Positions 1-9,361 are shown, counted from the stretch's first letter. The stretch: DNA of 64,000 nt from Mesonia hippocampi (GCF_014197445.1 NZ_JACIFO010000004.1:1-64000); one strand, 5' to 3'. The notes: generated from the letters alone by a model not told the origin. A program made the numbers and translations.

Positions 1-3000
1 AACCTAAAGGCTCTTGTTCCGCTAGGAATATAACGTTGTACCTCTGCAGGGTTTCCGGTGATGCTTGCTCCTTCAGGAAGCTCGGTTAATTGACCGGTGG
101 CATTGGCATTGCTTAAGAATAGTAAATCTCCGTGATTGGTTAAACTTGTTTGGAAACTTAAATCTCCTAATACAGATAGGCTTGCTCCTGGGTTAATTAC
201 AATACTGTAAGCTTCTGCTGAGTTTGTAGCAGCAACCAAAGGTTGGTTGGTAACTTGGTCTATAACGGCATTGCTGGTAGTGCTAGGCAATCCACTTGTC
301 CAGTTTCCTGCGGTATGCCAGTCGGTATTTATGTTACCTGTCCAATAGGTTTTAATTCCATGATGTTCAAAAGCTCCAATATCTATAGTGCTACCAAACA
401 AACGTGTATTTCCTGCTAAGTCGGTGTCGTTATTTAGGTCTCCTGTGTAAAGATTGTTACTACCTGCATCTATAGCAGGACTTCCATCTTTTAAGCTATA
501 ATCACCGTTGTAAAGGTCTGTAAAAATATCGGTTTCGCTTAAGCCCGTAGCATCGACGTTTCCGTTAACTGTATTACTATCACCTTCTATTAGAGAATGA
601 ATAGCAGTATAATTACTGTTATTATTAACTATACCTCCCCAAACAATAGTATTGTTTATGGCTGACGAAGAATAATAATCATTGTACATCCCGCCACCGC
701 TTCGAGTTGCTATGTTATTTACAATTGTTACATTGGTCAAGCTAGGCGAAGAATAATTATAATTATACATCCCCCCTCCGTTATTAGTTGCAGAGTTCTC
801 TGTAATGCTTACATTGGTTAAGCTTGGTGAAGAATGATAATTATATACTCCACCACCATTATATGCTTTGTTTTTTATGATGTTAAGATTGATTAAGTTG
901 GGTGATGAAGAAGAAATATTATACATCCCCCCACCAACAGTTGCTGAATTCCCTGTAAGACTTACATTGGTTAAGCTAGGCGAAGCAGAAGTATTATACA
1001 TCCCCCCACCAGCATATGCAGCGTTTCCTGTAAGGCTTACATTGGTTAGGCTAGGCGAAGAAGAATAATTACACATCCCACCACCATTATGTGCAGCGTT
1101 TCCTGTAAGGCTTACATTGGTTAGGCTAGGCGAAGAAGAATGATTATACATCCCACCACCACCAGAATTTGTAGCGTTTCCTGTAAGGCTTACATTGGTT
1201 AAGTTCGGCGAAGAATTTACATTATAAATTCCTCCTCCGTTTCCTCGTCCTACGTATAATAAGTTAACATAAGTACCATTGTAGCTGCTAGCATTTCCTC
1301 CTGTAATACTAAAGCCATCTATTAAGGAGCTACCATTATTTCCTGCCGAGATAACCACATGGTAAGCATTTTCTGTGTTATTAGCAATGCTCAGTGTAGC
1401 CCCGCTTCCTGTTATGATATCATCATCGTTAAAATCTCCACTTAAAATGCTTCCTGTGATTTCAGAAAAATCTCTAGTATGCGTTAAGTTGGTAATGCCA
1501 TTGACGGGGTCAAAACCCCCATAAAGTTGTACGTTTGTAACTAACACAAAAGCGTTGTCACGGTTGGCATCATTGGTGTAATTTCCGTCTTCGGCACTAT
1601 ATAAAGGCTTATATGTTCCTTTAGCTACGTAGATTTGTAGGGGCTGACTATCAAAAACCGAACTATCTGCATCTTGTTGTATTCTAGCCCATTTTAAGGC
1701 ATCGGCAAGTTCTGGGGTGGCGTTTGCCCAAGAATCTCCTGCTTGTGTGCCTCCAGTAACATTTTTGTTTACATAAAGAATGTTGTTAGTACTTGGGTTA
1801 ATAGTAACGGGTTGATTTTCATAAGCTCCCATATCTATAAAACTGCCAAATAAACGTGTATTTCCTGCTAAGTCGGTATCGTTATTTAGGTCTCCACCTG
1901 CGTTGGTGTAAGCGGTGTTATCTCCTGCATCTATGGCAGGGCTATTGTATTTTAAGCTATAATTGCCGTTGGCAGGGTCTGTAAAAATATCGGTTTCGCT
2001 TAAGCCCGTAGCATCGATGTTGCCGTTATTTGTATTGTTGTCTCCTTCTATCAGTGAGTGGTTTGCGGTGTAATTACCGTTCCAACCCTTATATAAGCCT
2101 CCCCAAACAATGGTATTGTTTATGGCTGGTGACGAAGAATTATTATACATCCCATCACCGCTTTGAGTTGCTGTATTCCCAGCAACTGTTACATTGGTTA
2201 AGCTAGGCGAAGAATAATAATTATATATCCCACCACCATCAGTAGCAGAGTTTTCTGTAATTGTAACATTAGTTAAGCTTGGTTTAGAAAACCGATCATT
2301 ATACATCCCTCCACCATCAGTAGCAGAGTTTTCTGTAATTGTAACATTAGTTAAGCTTGGTTTAGAAAACTGATCATTATACATCCCTCCACCAGAATCT
2401 GCAGCGTTTCCTGTAAGGGTTACATTGGTTAAGTTAGGTGTAGAAGAAGAAGAAGAATTATACATCCCACCACCATTATTTGCATCGTTTCCTGTAAGGC
2501 TTACATTGGTTAGGCTAGGCGAAGAAGAATAATTATACATCCCCCCACCAGAATTTGCAGCGTTTCCTGTAAGGCTTACACTGGTTAAGTTAGTTGAAGA
2601 ATTTACATTATAAATCCCTCCTCCATTTCGTTGTCCTACGTATAATAAGTTAACATAAGTGCCATTGGAATTGCTAGCATTCCCTCCTGTAATACTAAAG
2701 CCATCTATTAAGGAACTACCATTATTTCCTGCAGAAATAACCACATGGTAAGCATTTTCTGTATTATTGGTAATGCTTAGTGTAGCCCCGCTTCCTGTTA
2801 TTACATCATCATCGTTAACATCTCCACTTAAAATACTTCCTGTTGTTTCAGAAAAATCTCGGGTATGGCTTAAGTTGGTAACACCATTGGTAGGGTCAAA
2901 GCCTCCGTATAGTTGTACGTTTTTAACCATAACAAAAGCGTTGTCACGGTTAGCATCATTGGTGTAGTTTCCATCATTGGCACTGTATAAAGGCTTATAC

Positions 3001-3290
3001 GTACCTTTGGCTACATAAATTTGCAGGCTATCGTTTTGTAGCCAACTGTTGTTGGCATCGTGTTCTGTTCTAGCCCATTTTAAGGCATCGGCAAGTTCTG
3101 GGATGGCGTTAGCCCAAGAGTTTCCAGAGCCATTACCGCCTGTTACGTTTTTATTTACGTAAAGAATCCCATTGCTTGGTGTTGGTGTTTGCGCTTGTGC
3201 TTGTGCTGTGCTAGGATAAGCAACCCATAGTGCAAACAATAAGGAAAGTATGCTTTTAACATACAAACTTGTTTGATAATAATTTCTCAT
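1..3290 (-). CDS. Giant secreted repeat protein (Pmp-like right-handed beta-helix adhesin), 3' end outside window
   Basis: Reading from an ATG at 3290 towards position 1 gives an uninterrupted frame of about 1096 codons that leaves the window, so the C-terminus is missing. Residues 1 to about 31 form a signal peptide ending in an Ala/Gln-rich cleavage region. Two long modules of about 1.45 kb follow. Each opens with a block containing ILYVNKNVTGG and LQIYVAKGTYKPLY, continues with 25-26-residue repeats of the type GGGMYN..SSPSLTNVSLTG, and closes with AIDAG and DIGAYE-like motifs typical of 'choice-of-anchor' beta-helix proteins. The last visible stretch, TYWTGNINTDWHTAGNW, is common in T9SS cargo. 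It is probably a surface adhesin, and I expect a T9SS C-terminal signal beyond the edge. The ligand is unknown. Family confidence is good; the role is inference. Confidence 0.85.
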   Translation of the reverse strand, partial: MRNYYQTSLYVKSILSLLFALWVAYPSTAQAQAQTPTPSNGILYVNKNVTGGNGSGNSWANAIPELADALKWARTEHDANNSWLQNDSLQIYVAKGTYKPLYSANDGNYTNDANRDNAFVMVKNVQLYGGFDPTNGVTNLSHTRDFSETTGSILSGDVNDDDVITGSGATLSITNNTENAYHVVISAGNNGSSLIDGFSITGGNASNSNGTYVNLLYVGQRNGGGIYNVNSSTNLTSVSLTGNAANSGGGMYNYSSSPSLTNVSLTGNDANNGGGMYNSSSSSTPNLTNVTLTGNAADSGGGMYNDQFSKPSLTNVTITENSATDGGGMYNDRFSKPSLTNVTITENSATDGGGIYNYYSSPSLTNVTVAGNTATQSGDGMYNNSSSPAINNTIVWGGLYKGWNGNYTANHSLIEGDNNTNNGNIDATGLSETDIFTDPANGNYSLKYNSPAIDAGDNTAYTNAGGDLNNDTDLAGNTRLFGSFIDMGAYENQPVTINPSTNNILYVNKNVTGGTQAGDSWANATPELADALKWARIQQDADSSVFDSQPLQIYVAKGTYKPLYSAEDGNYTNDANRDNAFVLVTNVQLYGGFDPVNGITNLTHTRDFSEITGSILSGDFNDDDIITGSGATLSIANNTENAYHVVISAGNNGSSLIDGFSITGGNASSYNGTYVNLLYVGRGNGGGIYNVNSSPNLTNVSLTGNATNSGGGGMYNHSSSPSLTNVSLTGNAAHNGGGMCNYSSSPSLTNVSLTGNAAYAGGGMYNTSASPSLTNVSLTGNSATVGGGMYNISSSSPNLINLNIIKNKAYNGGGVYNYHSSPSLTNVSITENSATNNGGGMYNYNYSSPSLTNVTIVNNIATRSGGGMYNDYYSSSAINNTIVWGGIVNNNSNYTAIHSLIEGDSNTVNGNVDATGLSETDIFTDLYNGDYSLKDGSPAIDAGSNNLYTGDLNNDTDLAGNTRLFGSTIDIGAFEHHGIKTYWTGNINTDWHTAGNWTSGLPSTTSNAVIDQVTNQPLVAATNSAEAYSIVINPGASLSVLGDLSFQTSLTNHGDLLFLSNANATGQLTELPEGASITGNPAEVQRYIPSGTRAFR
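660..1230. repeat. In-gene tandem repeats, about 75 bp units (C-terminal module)
   Basis: Inside the adhesin gene, units of 75 or 78 bp recur, each with the core TCCTGTAAGGCTTACATTGG on the plus strand. Core starts near 1021, 1096 and 1174 give spacings of 75 and 78 bp, that is 25 or 26 codons, so copy number can change without breaking the frame. The encoded unit fits one or two coils of a beta-helix. Confidence 0.8.
2120..2610. repeat. In-gene tandem repeats, 75-78 bp units (N-terminal module)
   Basis: This is the second repeat tract of the adhesin, about 1.45 kb from the first. Units starting at 2250 and 2328 are exactly 78 bp apart and nearly identical over their first 67 bases (one difference, C versus T in the ACCGATC/ACTGATC stretch). 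That suggests recent unit duplication. Unit boundaries keep the reading frame. Confidence 0.8.
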
Positions 3291-3725
3291 AATTTTGATT
3301 GATTTTTATAGGATAAAATTTTTAAGGTGTTACTAAATAAAAAGAAGAGTTTTGTAGCTTTAAATAATAAAAGTGTAAAAGAAGCTCTTTTGTTTTTCAC
3401 CTCAAAAAAAGCAGCGTTACAAAAGCGTTACAGTTTATAAGTGACTAAAAATGTATTAATTAAAGATGGGTTTCTAAAGAATAAAACCAAAAAAACACCT
3501 TAAAACACCAACTAAGACGCTTAAAGTTTATTTATTTCACAACAGAATAAATCAAAAAATGAAGATTACTGTGAAAGAATTTCACACACAGGCATAAAAC
3601 TGAAACTAAATTTAACAGGCTACAATGTATTTACAGAACATAAACACCCCATTGGGTTTACATCTTTAACTAAAAATAATCGTATTAAGAATAGTACGGA
3701 TCAAAAAAATTACTGGAGATAAAAA
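3291..3725. other. Gene-free region between the adhesin start and the Nudix gene end
   Basis: About 435 bp of A/T-rich sequence with no convincing open frame, RNA gene or strong hairpin. It must hold the promoter of the minus-strand adhesin, but I found no clear TAnnTTTG element on the minus strand close to 3290. Confidence 0.6.
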
Positions 3726-4370
3726 CTAAACAGAAGCTTTTTGTTTTTCTTTTTCTCTATCGTTTGGATGTATTGTTAAATACTCCTTCGGAAATAACAG
3801 CTTTATGTTTTCGTAAGAATTTCGTAATGCTTTTTGTGTTTGTTCAAAGTTTTTCCATTTCACTTTGGTAATCCCTTCATCTAGCTGAGGGCTAAGCTCT
3901 CCCGTAAAAGCAGTTTTCATTTCAAACCAATAAGTTTCTTTTAGTCTGTATTTACCGTTACGCTTTAATATATGGTACGTAGTTTCTATAAAACGCGTAA
4001 TCTCTAAACCTTCTACTTTTGTTTCTTCCTCAACTTCACGAATGGCTGTTTCTTCTATTGTTTCGCCTTTATCCGCCTTTCCTTTTGGCAAATCCCAACG
4101 TTTATTTCGATAAATAAATAAAATTTCCCCTTTAGTATTATACACCAAACCACCACCTGCAATAACAGATTTTAACTGCTTACGAAGATGTTTCAATAAT
4201 TTTTCTTCTTTTTCATGATAAAGATTAACATAAAGAAGTTCTCCTTTTTCTATTTTTTTGATAAGCTTTTTTATTTTTGCTTTTTTGATAGGAAAAGAAG
4301 CGTATTGAGAACCCACCTTCTTTTCTGTAGATAGAATTATCGGAATATCGTTTATAAAAACTTTGTACAT
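3726..4370 (-). CDS. Nudix hydrolase with N-terminal extension
   Basis: A 214-residue protein. The Nudix domain starts near residue 70 (GGGLVYN, then WDLPKGKADKGE). The Nudix box reads GKADKGET...REVEEET and keeps the Glu cluster that binds divalent metal, but the Gly near the end of the box is Lys here (EETKV). The family hydrolyses nucleoside diphosphates linked to another group; the substrate cannot be read from sequence. The first ~70 residues are Lys/Glu-rich and do not match a domain I know. The C-terminal tail is also basic (NDREKEKQK). The ATG lies only 8 bp from the divergent pyrE start, so each promoter must lie within the other gene or overlap its start. Confidence 0.85.
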   Translation of the reverse strand: MYKVFINDIPIILSTEKKVGSQYASFPIKKAKIKKLIKKIEKGELLYVNLYHEKEEKLLKHLRKQLKSVIAGGGLVYNTKGEILFIYRNKRWDLPKGKADKGETIEETAIREVEEETKVEGLEITRFIETTYHILKRNGKYRLKETYWFEMKTAFTGELSPQLDEGITKVKWKNFEQTQKALRNSYENIKLLFPKEYLTIHPNDREKEKQKASV

Positions 4371-4378
4371 TTACCGTT

Positions 4379-5014
4379 ATGATTTTAGATAAAGAAACCG
4401 CCAAAAAGACAGCACAATTATTATTGCAAATTAAGGCAATAAAATTAGAACCACAAGATTATTTTACATGGGCTAGTGGATGGAAATCACCTATTTATTG
4501 TGACAACAGAATTATACTTTCCTACCCTCCTATTCGTAACTACATCAGAGAAAATCTTGCCAAACAAGTAGAAGCCCTTTACGGGAAACCAGACGTAATT
4601 GCCGGAGTAGCTACAGGTGCCATTGGCATAGGTATGCTTGTTGCAGAATACCTAAATCTGCCCTTTATTTACGTTAGGCCCGAAGCAAAAAAACATGGTC
4701 GCCAAAACCAAATAGAAGGCCACTTAACACCTGGGCAACAAGTTGTAGTTATAGAAGATTTGATAAGCACAGGAAAAAGTAGCCTTAACGCCATTAATGC
4801 ACTAAAAAAAGCTGACGCCAATGTAAAAGGTATGCTCGCTATATTTTCTTATGGATTTGATGCCGCTAAAGAAAATTTACAAAACACACCTCTAAATACT
4901 TTAAGCGATTACGACCACCTTATCGAACAAGCCTTCCAAACCAGTTACCTAAATAAAGAAGAGTTTGAAACACTAAAAACATGGAAACAAAACCCCGCAA
5001 CTTGGGGAAAATAA
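4379..5014 (+). CDS. pyrE: Orotate phosphoribosyltransferase
   Basis: 211 residues, normal length for PyrE. It transfers ribose 5-phosphate from PRPP to orotate to give OMP, the fifth step of de novo pyrimidine synthesis, in the cytoplasm. The PRPP-binding signature VVVIEDLISTGKSS sits near residues 121-134, and ASGWKSPIYCDNR near residue 35 matches the N-terminal orotate/PRPP region. The SRPBCC gene follows after 4 bp, so the two are probably cotranscribed. pyrD, another gene of the pathway, lies 8 kb away in this window. Confidence 0.96.
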   Translation: MILDKETAKKTAQLLLQIKAIKLEPQDYFTWASGWKSPIYCDNRIILSYPPIRNYIRENLAKQVEALYGKPDVIAGVATGAIGIGMLVAEYLNLPFIYVRPEAKKHGRQNQIEGHLTPGQQVVVIEDLISTGKSSLNAINALKKADANVKGMLAIFSYGFDAAKENLQNTPLNTLSDYDHLIEQAFQTSYLNKEEFETLKTWKQNPATWGK

Positions 5015-5018
5015 CATT

Positions 5019-5411
5019 ATGAAAATAGAAGGACCAAATACCAGCGTAAACAAAAGTCAGGAAGAATTATTTAACTTTCTTACAGAAGTGGCTAACTACG
5101 AAAAAATAATGCCCGAAAATACCCAAAAGTTTGAAATTTTGAGCGATAATAAATTCTTATTTCAGCTTAAAGGAATGCCAGAAATAGGACTTAAAATCCA
5201 AGAACAAAAACCAAACGACACCGTAGTACTAGGCTCGATAAGTGATAAATTTGCTTTTTCCCTTACAGGAAACATTACGGCCACAACAGAGGCTACTAGT
5301 GATATTCAGCTAGTTTTTGCCGGAGAATTTAATAGCATGATGGCTATGATGATAAAGTCTCCACTTAAAAAATTTGTAAATACACTAAGCGAAAACTTAG
5401 GAAAGCTTTAA
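5019..5411 (+). CDS. Small SRPBCC-fold (START-like) protein
   Basis: 130 residues, no signal peptide. The pattern VNKSQEELFNFLTEVANYEKIMPE at the start and a Met-rich amphipathic helix at the end (MMAMMIKSPLKKFVNTLSE) fit the helix-grip SRPBCC fold, which usually forms a hydrophobic ligand pocket. No ligand or pathway can be named. It starts 4 bp after pyrE and its last 4 bp overlap the end of the convergent birA. The family call rests on overall pattern rather than a catalytic motif. Confidence 0.7.
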   Translation: MKIEGPNTSVNKSQEELFNFLTEVANYEKIMPENTQKFEILSDNKFLFQLKGMPEIGLKIQEQKPNDTVVLGSISDKFAFSLTGNITATTEATSDIQLVFAGEFNSMMAMMIKSPLKKFVNTLSENLGKL

Positions 5412-6136
5412 TACAATTGCTTTATTTCTTTTATCGCAAATTGTTTTTCTTGCGTTTCTAACGCTAAATTCAAAAAACCACTAGGGGTAACCTTTGTAAT
5501 TACCCCTACCACATTCTCGCCCGAAGGCAATTGGTATGTAGCTACTTTTTTATATCCTAAAAGCTTTTGATAATAAACAGCCAAAACAGCCTCTATCGGC
5601 TGTTTTTGTTTTTCATAAATATTGGTTTCTATCGTATTGGCTAGCTTTTCTGCCAACTCCTCCAAATCGTATTTTTTTCCTGTAACAGCACTTAATGAAG
5701 TTACCTTAGGCAGGCTATCAAACAAAAGCTGATTAACATTTAAACCAATCCCAATAATACTGGCATTAATTTTAGCTCCCACAACCACATTCTCTATCAA
5801 AATGCCACTTACTTTACATTTATCTGCCAAAATGTCGTTAGGCCATTTTATTTCCACTTTCGGAATTTTTATAGCTTCCAACACTTCTATCACACTTAAA
5901 GCCACCAATGCACTTAACTTAAACTGTTCGGCCAGCAAAATATCAACATCCTTTATCAGCACGCTAAATGTAAGGTTTTTACCCGCTTCCGCATGCCAGA
6001 CCGTTCCCATTTGCCCCTTCCCAGAAGTCTGCTTTTCCGCAACAACATATACATTACCACAAGCTTTTTGCTCACGATAATAGGCACTTAAAAACACATT
6101 AGTAGAATTGGTGGTATGAACTTTGATACTACGCAT
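5408..6136 (-). CDS. birA: Biotin--[acetyl-CoA carboxylase] ligase
   Basis: Joins biotin to the carrier lysine of acetyl-CoA carboxylase via biotinyl-AMP. The biotin/ATP-binding loop appears as SGKGQMGTVW near residue 39 (GRGRRG in E. coli BirA), and KWPNDI near residue 97 is the second signature. At 242 residues it lacks the N-terminal DNA-binding domain of E. coli BirA, so it is the enzyme-only class and should not act as a repressor. I chose the ATG at 6136 (MRSIKVHTT); an in-frame TTG at 6157 adds only MFCKNIY and sits in the likely promoter area. Its 3' end overlaps the SRPBCC gene by 4 bp. Confidence 0.93.
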   Translation of the reverse strand: MRSIKVHTTNSTNVFLSAYYREQKACGNVYVVAEKQTSGKGQMGTVWHAEAGKNLTFSVLIKDVDILLAEQFKLSALVALSVIEVLEAIKIPKVEIKWPNDILADKCKVSGILIENVVVGAKINASIIGIGLNVNQLLFDSLPKVTSLSAVTGKKYDLEELAEKLANTIETNIYEKQKQPIEAVLAVYYQKLLGYKKVATYQLPSGENVVGVITKVTPSGFLNLALETQEKQFAIKEIKQLY

Positions 6137-6202
6137 ATAAATATTTTTACAAAACAAAAGAATAATGTTCTGTTAAGGCTACAAAAGAAAGCCAAAAAAT
6201 AA

Positions 6203-6210
6203 TAACTTTG
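6203..6210 (+). promoter_or_regulatory. -7 promoter element of rsfS
   Basis: TAACTTTG matches the Bacteroidota -7 consensus TAnnTTTG and lies 24 bp before the rsfS ATG. No clear -33 TTG is visible at the usual distance. Confidence 0.55.
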
Positions 6211-6234
6211 CAGATTAACTTATAAAATTTATAC

Positions 6235-6606
6235 ATGGCTAAAGAAAAATACAACACAGACCAACTGATAGCTGCCATTCTTGAAGGAATAGAAAACGTA
6301 AAAGGAGAAGAAATAAACCTTTTAGACTTACGAGAAATTGAAAATACGGTTTGTGATTATTTTATTATCTGTAGCGGTTCGTCTAATACTCAGGTAAATG
6401 CCATTGTAAGCAGCGTCCAAAAAGTAGTAAGCAAAACCCTAAAAGAAAAACCTTGGCACGTAGAAGGAACCGATAATGCCGAATGGGTACTTATAGATTA
6501 CGTAAACATCGTTGTACATGTTTTCCAAAAACAAATTAGAGACTACTACGATATTGAAAGCCTATGGGGAGATGCTAAAACTACCACCATCGAAACAAAT
6601 TACTAA
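6235..6606 (+). CDS. rsfS: Ribosome silencing factor
   Basis: 123 residues, normal for the RsfS/Iojap family, which binds ribosomal protein L14 and blocks joining of the ribosomal subunits when nutrients are short. Family motifs are present: DYFIICSGSSNTQVNAI near residue 39, then WHVEGTDNAEWVLIDY near residue 78, and the closing pattern YYDIESLWGDA. It lies 19 bp upstream of ftsH, the common flavobacterial order, and the two are probably cotranscribed from the promoter at 6203. Confidence 0.94.
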   Translation: MAKEKYNTDQLIAAILEGIENVKGEEINLLDLREIENTVCDYFIICSGSSNTQVNAIVSSVQKVVSKTLKEKPWHVEGTDNAEWVLIDYVNIVVHVFQKQIRDYYDIESLWGDAKTTTIETNY

Positions 6607-6625
6607 TACACCTTTTTTTTGATAT

Positions 6626-8602
6626 ATGACAAAGAATCAGCCTAAAAAGAGCCCTAACAATAAGCCTAAATTTAGTTCTTATTGGATTTATATTGGTATT
6701 ATCCTAATATTTTTAGGGATACAATTTTTTGGAGGCTCAAGCTTTAACGAACCTAAAAAAACAAACTTAGCGCAATTTGAAGAGTTTCTAAAAAACGGAG
6801 ACATCCAAAAAGTAGTGGTAGTTAACAAGCAAACTGCCAACGTTTACCTTACCAAAGAAGCCGAAGCACTAGAAAAACACAAAAAACCTAAAGAAAGTGA
6901 TTTTTTTCCAACAGGAGATACACCAGATTATACTTTTGAATTAGGAGACTTACAAAACTTCGAGAATAATTTCGATAAAATAATTGCCGAAAACAACCTA
7001 AAAACCATACGTACTTACGATACCCAATCTAACATTTGGGGAAGCATCCTAATCCAAGCCCTACCTATTATAATTATTGTAGCACTATGGATTTTTATCA
7101 TGAGAAGAATGAGCGGTGGCGGTGCTGGAGGTCCTGGCGGACAAATATTTAACATCGGAAAATCTAAAGCAAAATTATTTGACCAAAATACCGACATTAA
7201 AGTTTCCTTTAAAGATGTTGCAGGACTTGAAGGAGCTAAAGAAGAAGTACAAGAAATTGTAGATTTTCTAAAAAATCCTAAAAAATATACCTCCCTAGGA
7301 GGAAAAATTCCAAAAGGAGCCCTATTAGTTGGCCCTCCAGGAACCGGAAAAACCTTATTAGCTAAAGCCGTTGCAGGAGAAGCCAAAGTACCGTTTTTCT
7401 CCTTATCTGGATCAGATTTTGTAGAAATGTTTGTGGGCGTAGGAGCATCTAGAGTTCGTGACTTATTCAAACAAGCAAAAGAAAAATCGCCTTCTATAAT
7501 TTTCATAGACGAAATAGACGCTATTGGTCGCGCTAGAGGTAAAAGCAATTTTTCTGGCTCTAACGACGAACGCGAAAACACACTTAACCAACTGCTTACA
7601 GAAATGGATGGCTTTGGTACCAATACCAATGTAATTGTACTTGCGGCAACCAACCGCGCCGATGTATTAGATAAAGCATTAATGAGGGCAGGACGTTTTG
7701 ACAGACAAATCTATGTTGATTTACCAGACTTGCGAGAGCGTCAAGAAATTTTTGAAGTACACCTAAAACCCCTAAAAAAAGTTAACGAAGAACTCGATAC
7801 CGAGTTTTTAGCTAAACAAACACCAGGATTTTCTGGCGCAGACATCGCTAATGTATGTAACGAAGCCGCATTAATTGCAGCCCGTAAAGGTAAAGAAGCA
7901 GTTGGAAAACAAGATTTTCTAGATGCCGTAGATAGAATTGTAGGAGGTCTAGAAAAGAAAAACAAAATAATCACCCCAAAGGAAAAGAAAACCATAGCTT
8001 ACCACGAAGCAGGTCATGCTACAGTTAGCTGGATGTTAGAACATGCCGCACCACTGGTAAAAGTTACCATTGTACCTAGAGGCCAATCGTTAGGAGCCGC
8101 TTGGTATTTACCAGAAGAAAGACTTATAGTAACACCAGAGCAAATGTTAGACGAAATGTGTGCTACTATGGGAGGGCGTGCTGCAGAAAAAGTAATGTTC
8201 AACCAAATTTCCACAGGAGCATTAAGTGATTTAGAAAAAGTCACCAAGCAAGCCAAAGCAATGGTTACCATCTACGGGCTTAATGAAAAAATAGGAAATC
8301 TCACCTATTATGACTCGTCTGGACAAAGTGAATACAATTTCACAAAACCTTATAGCGAAAAAACTTCCGAGTTAATAGACAAAGAGATTTCTAACATTAT
8401 AGAATCTCAGTACATACGTGCTATCGAGCTACTTACAGAGCACAAAGATAAACTTACTGCTCTTGCCGATATTCTATTAGAAAAAGAAGTGATTTTTAAA
8501 GATGATTTACAGCGTATTTTTGGAGATCGTCCTTTTGCTAAAGAAGAAGAGACCGTAAAAAAAGAACAATTTAGAGAAGATATAACAGAACCTAAAGATT
8601 AA
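6626..8602 (+). CDS. ftsH: ATP-dependent zinc metalloprotease FtsH
   Basis: 658 residues. This membrane-anchored AAA+ protease degrades misfolded membrane proteins and regulators. There are two transmembrane segments (near residues 20-40 and 135-155) around a periplasmic domain. Then come a Gly-rich linker, the Walker A motif GPPGTGKT at about residue 236, Walker B FIDEID at about 291, and the protease zinc site HEAGH at about 459, with the downstream acidic zinc ligand in GALSDLEK near 535. All catalytic residues are present. The acidic, Lys-rich C-terminal tail is usual. A perfect 16-bp hairpin with a T-run follows the stop codon. Confidence 0.97.
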   Translation: MTKNQPKKSPNNKPKFSSYWIYIGIILIFLGIQFFGGSSFNEPKKTNLAQFEEFLKNGDIQKVVVVNKQTANVYLTKEAEALEKHKKPKESDFFPTGDTPDYTFELGDLQNFENNFDKIIAENNLKTIRTYDTQSNIWGSILIQALPIIIIVALWIFIMRRMSGGGAGGPGGQIFNIGKSKAKLFDQNTDIKVSFKDVAGLEGAKEEVQEIVDFLKNPKKYTSLGGKIPKGALLVGPPGTGKTLLAKAVAGEAKVPFFSLSGSDFVEMFVGVGASRVRDLFKQAKEKSPSIIFIDEIDAIGRARGKSNFSGSNDERENTLNQLLTEMDGFGTNTNVIVLAATNRADVLDKALMRAGRFDRQIYVDLPDLRERQEIFEVHLKPLKKVNEELDTEFLAKQTPGFSGADIANVCNEAALIAARKGKEAVGKQDFLDAVDRIVGGLEKKNKIITPKEKKTIAYHEAGHATVSWMLEHAAPLVKVTIVPRGQSLGAAWYLPEERLIVTPEQMLDEMCATMGGRAAEKVMFNQISTGALSDLEKVTKQAKAMVTIYGLNEKIGNLTYYDSSGQSEYNFTKPYSEKTSELIDKEISNIIESQYIRAIELLTEHKDKLTALADILLEKEVIFKDDLQRIFGDRPFAKEEETVKKEQFREDITEPKD

Positions 8603-8640
8603 AAAACAGCTTATTCTGTTAAAATCTGTTAACATTTTAG

Positions 8641-8680
8641 AAAAAACTTGATTTAATTAATAGTTAAATCAAGTTTTTTT
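8641..8680 (+). terminator. Terminator after ftsH
   Basis: Perfect 16-bp inverted repeat (8641-8656 with 8664-8679; arm AAAAAACTTGATTTAA) around a 7-nt loop, ending in a run of T. It closes the rsfS-ftsH unit. The arms are A/T-rich, so the stem is long but weakly paired for its length. Confidence 0.75.
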
Positions 8681-8687
8681 ATCTTTG
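8680..8687 (+). promoter_or_regulatory. -7 promoter element of the LUD-domain gene
   Basis: TATCTTTG matches TAnnTTTG, 32 bp before the ATG at 8720. It directly abuts the T-run of the ftsH terminator, so termination and the new start are back to back. Confidence 0.5.
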
Positions 8688-8719
8688 GAGATAAGCCCAA
8701 AAAAATAGTTATTGTTAAT

Positions 8720-9331
8720 ATGCCTATGAACCTATTTAAGAAACTGTTTGGTTCAAAAACTTCTGAAGAAAAACACGTCCCTAAACAAAAAGAACACGGG
8801 AAGTATATGCCCGAACCTAGCACCCCAACCGATGAAAAGTTTATGAAAAACTTTATTGGGAACGGAGGAAAGTTTCTCTATTGTGAAAACGAGCAAGAAT
8901 TACAGACTGTTTTTAGCGAAATTATGGCCGAAAACACCTGGTATAATGGCAATTGCTTTTGTTATGATAATAATTTAAAAAGTATTTTTAATAATTTCGG
9001 GCTAGAATTTTCTACCAACAAAGACGCCGATTTTTTTCTCTCAGACTGCGAATATTTAATTGCAGATACAGGAGCTATACTTATTTCATCTAACCAGATA
9101 AAAGAAAAAAAATTAGTAGATCTCCCCGACAATTTTATCATAATGGCAACCACTAGCCAACTTATAGAAACTATTAGCGAAGGGCTACGAGGCATAAAAA
9201 TAAAAAGTAAAGGAACTATCCCTTCCAACATAAGTACAATTAAAACTTTTGGAGATAAAAAAGATGGTGACTTTATGACCTATGGATGTACAAGTAAAAA
9301 CTTATATTTGCTGCTTTTGGAAGATTTGTAA
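8720..9331 (+). CDS. LUD-domain (LutC/YkgG family) protein
   Basis: 203 residues, no signal peptide. The C-terminal two thirds show the LUD pattern: CEYLIADTGAILISS near residue 108, then NFIIMATTSQLIETISEGL. The family includes LutC of the lactate-utilisation complex, but stand-alone flavobacterial members sit beside ftsH and cdsA without lutA/lutB, as here, so a role in lactate oxidation is not supported by context. The start could also be the second Met two codons later. The next gene, cdsA, follows after 30 bp. Confidence 0.8.
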   Translation: MPMNLFKKLFGSKTSEEKHVPKQKEHGKYMPEPSTPTDEKFMKNFIGNGGKFLYCENEQELQTVFSEIMAENTWYNGNCFCYDNNLKSIFNNFGLEFSTNKDADFFLSDCEYLIADTGAILISSNQIKEKKLVDLPDNFIIMATTSQLIETISEGLRGIKIKSKGTIPSNISTIKTFGDKKDGDFMTYGCTSKNLYLLLLEDL

Positions 9332-9361
9332 TTTACCATTGGTACTCTTTAACCACCATTT

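Noticed and set aside
868-1068. Small plus-strand open frame with VRLTLVKLGEAEVLYIPPP-type repeats
   Set aside because: It is the antisense shadow of the adhesin repeats; the minus frame is continuous over 1096 codons and makes a sensible secreted protein.
660-2610. Regular ~75-bp repeats that could suggest a CRISPR array
   Set aside because: Units are in frame with a long protein, have no unique spacers and no cas genes near; they encode beta-helix coils.
6137-6157. Earlier TTG start for birA
   Set aside because: It adds only MFCKNIY, and the ATG at 6136 gives the normal BirA opening.
7015-8271. Three long open frames antisense to ftsH
   Set aside because: They have low-complexity Ser/Pro/Ala-rich translations and lie entirely within a clearly coding gene.
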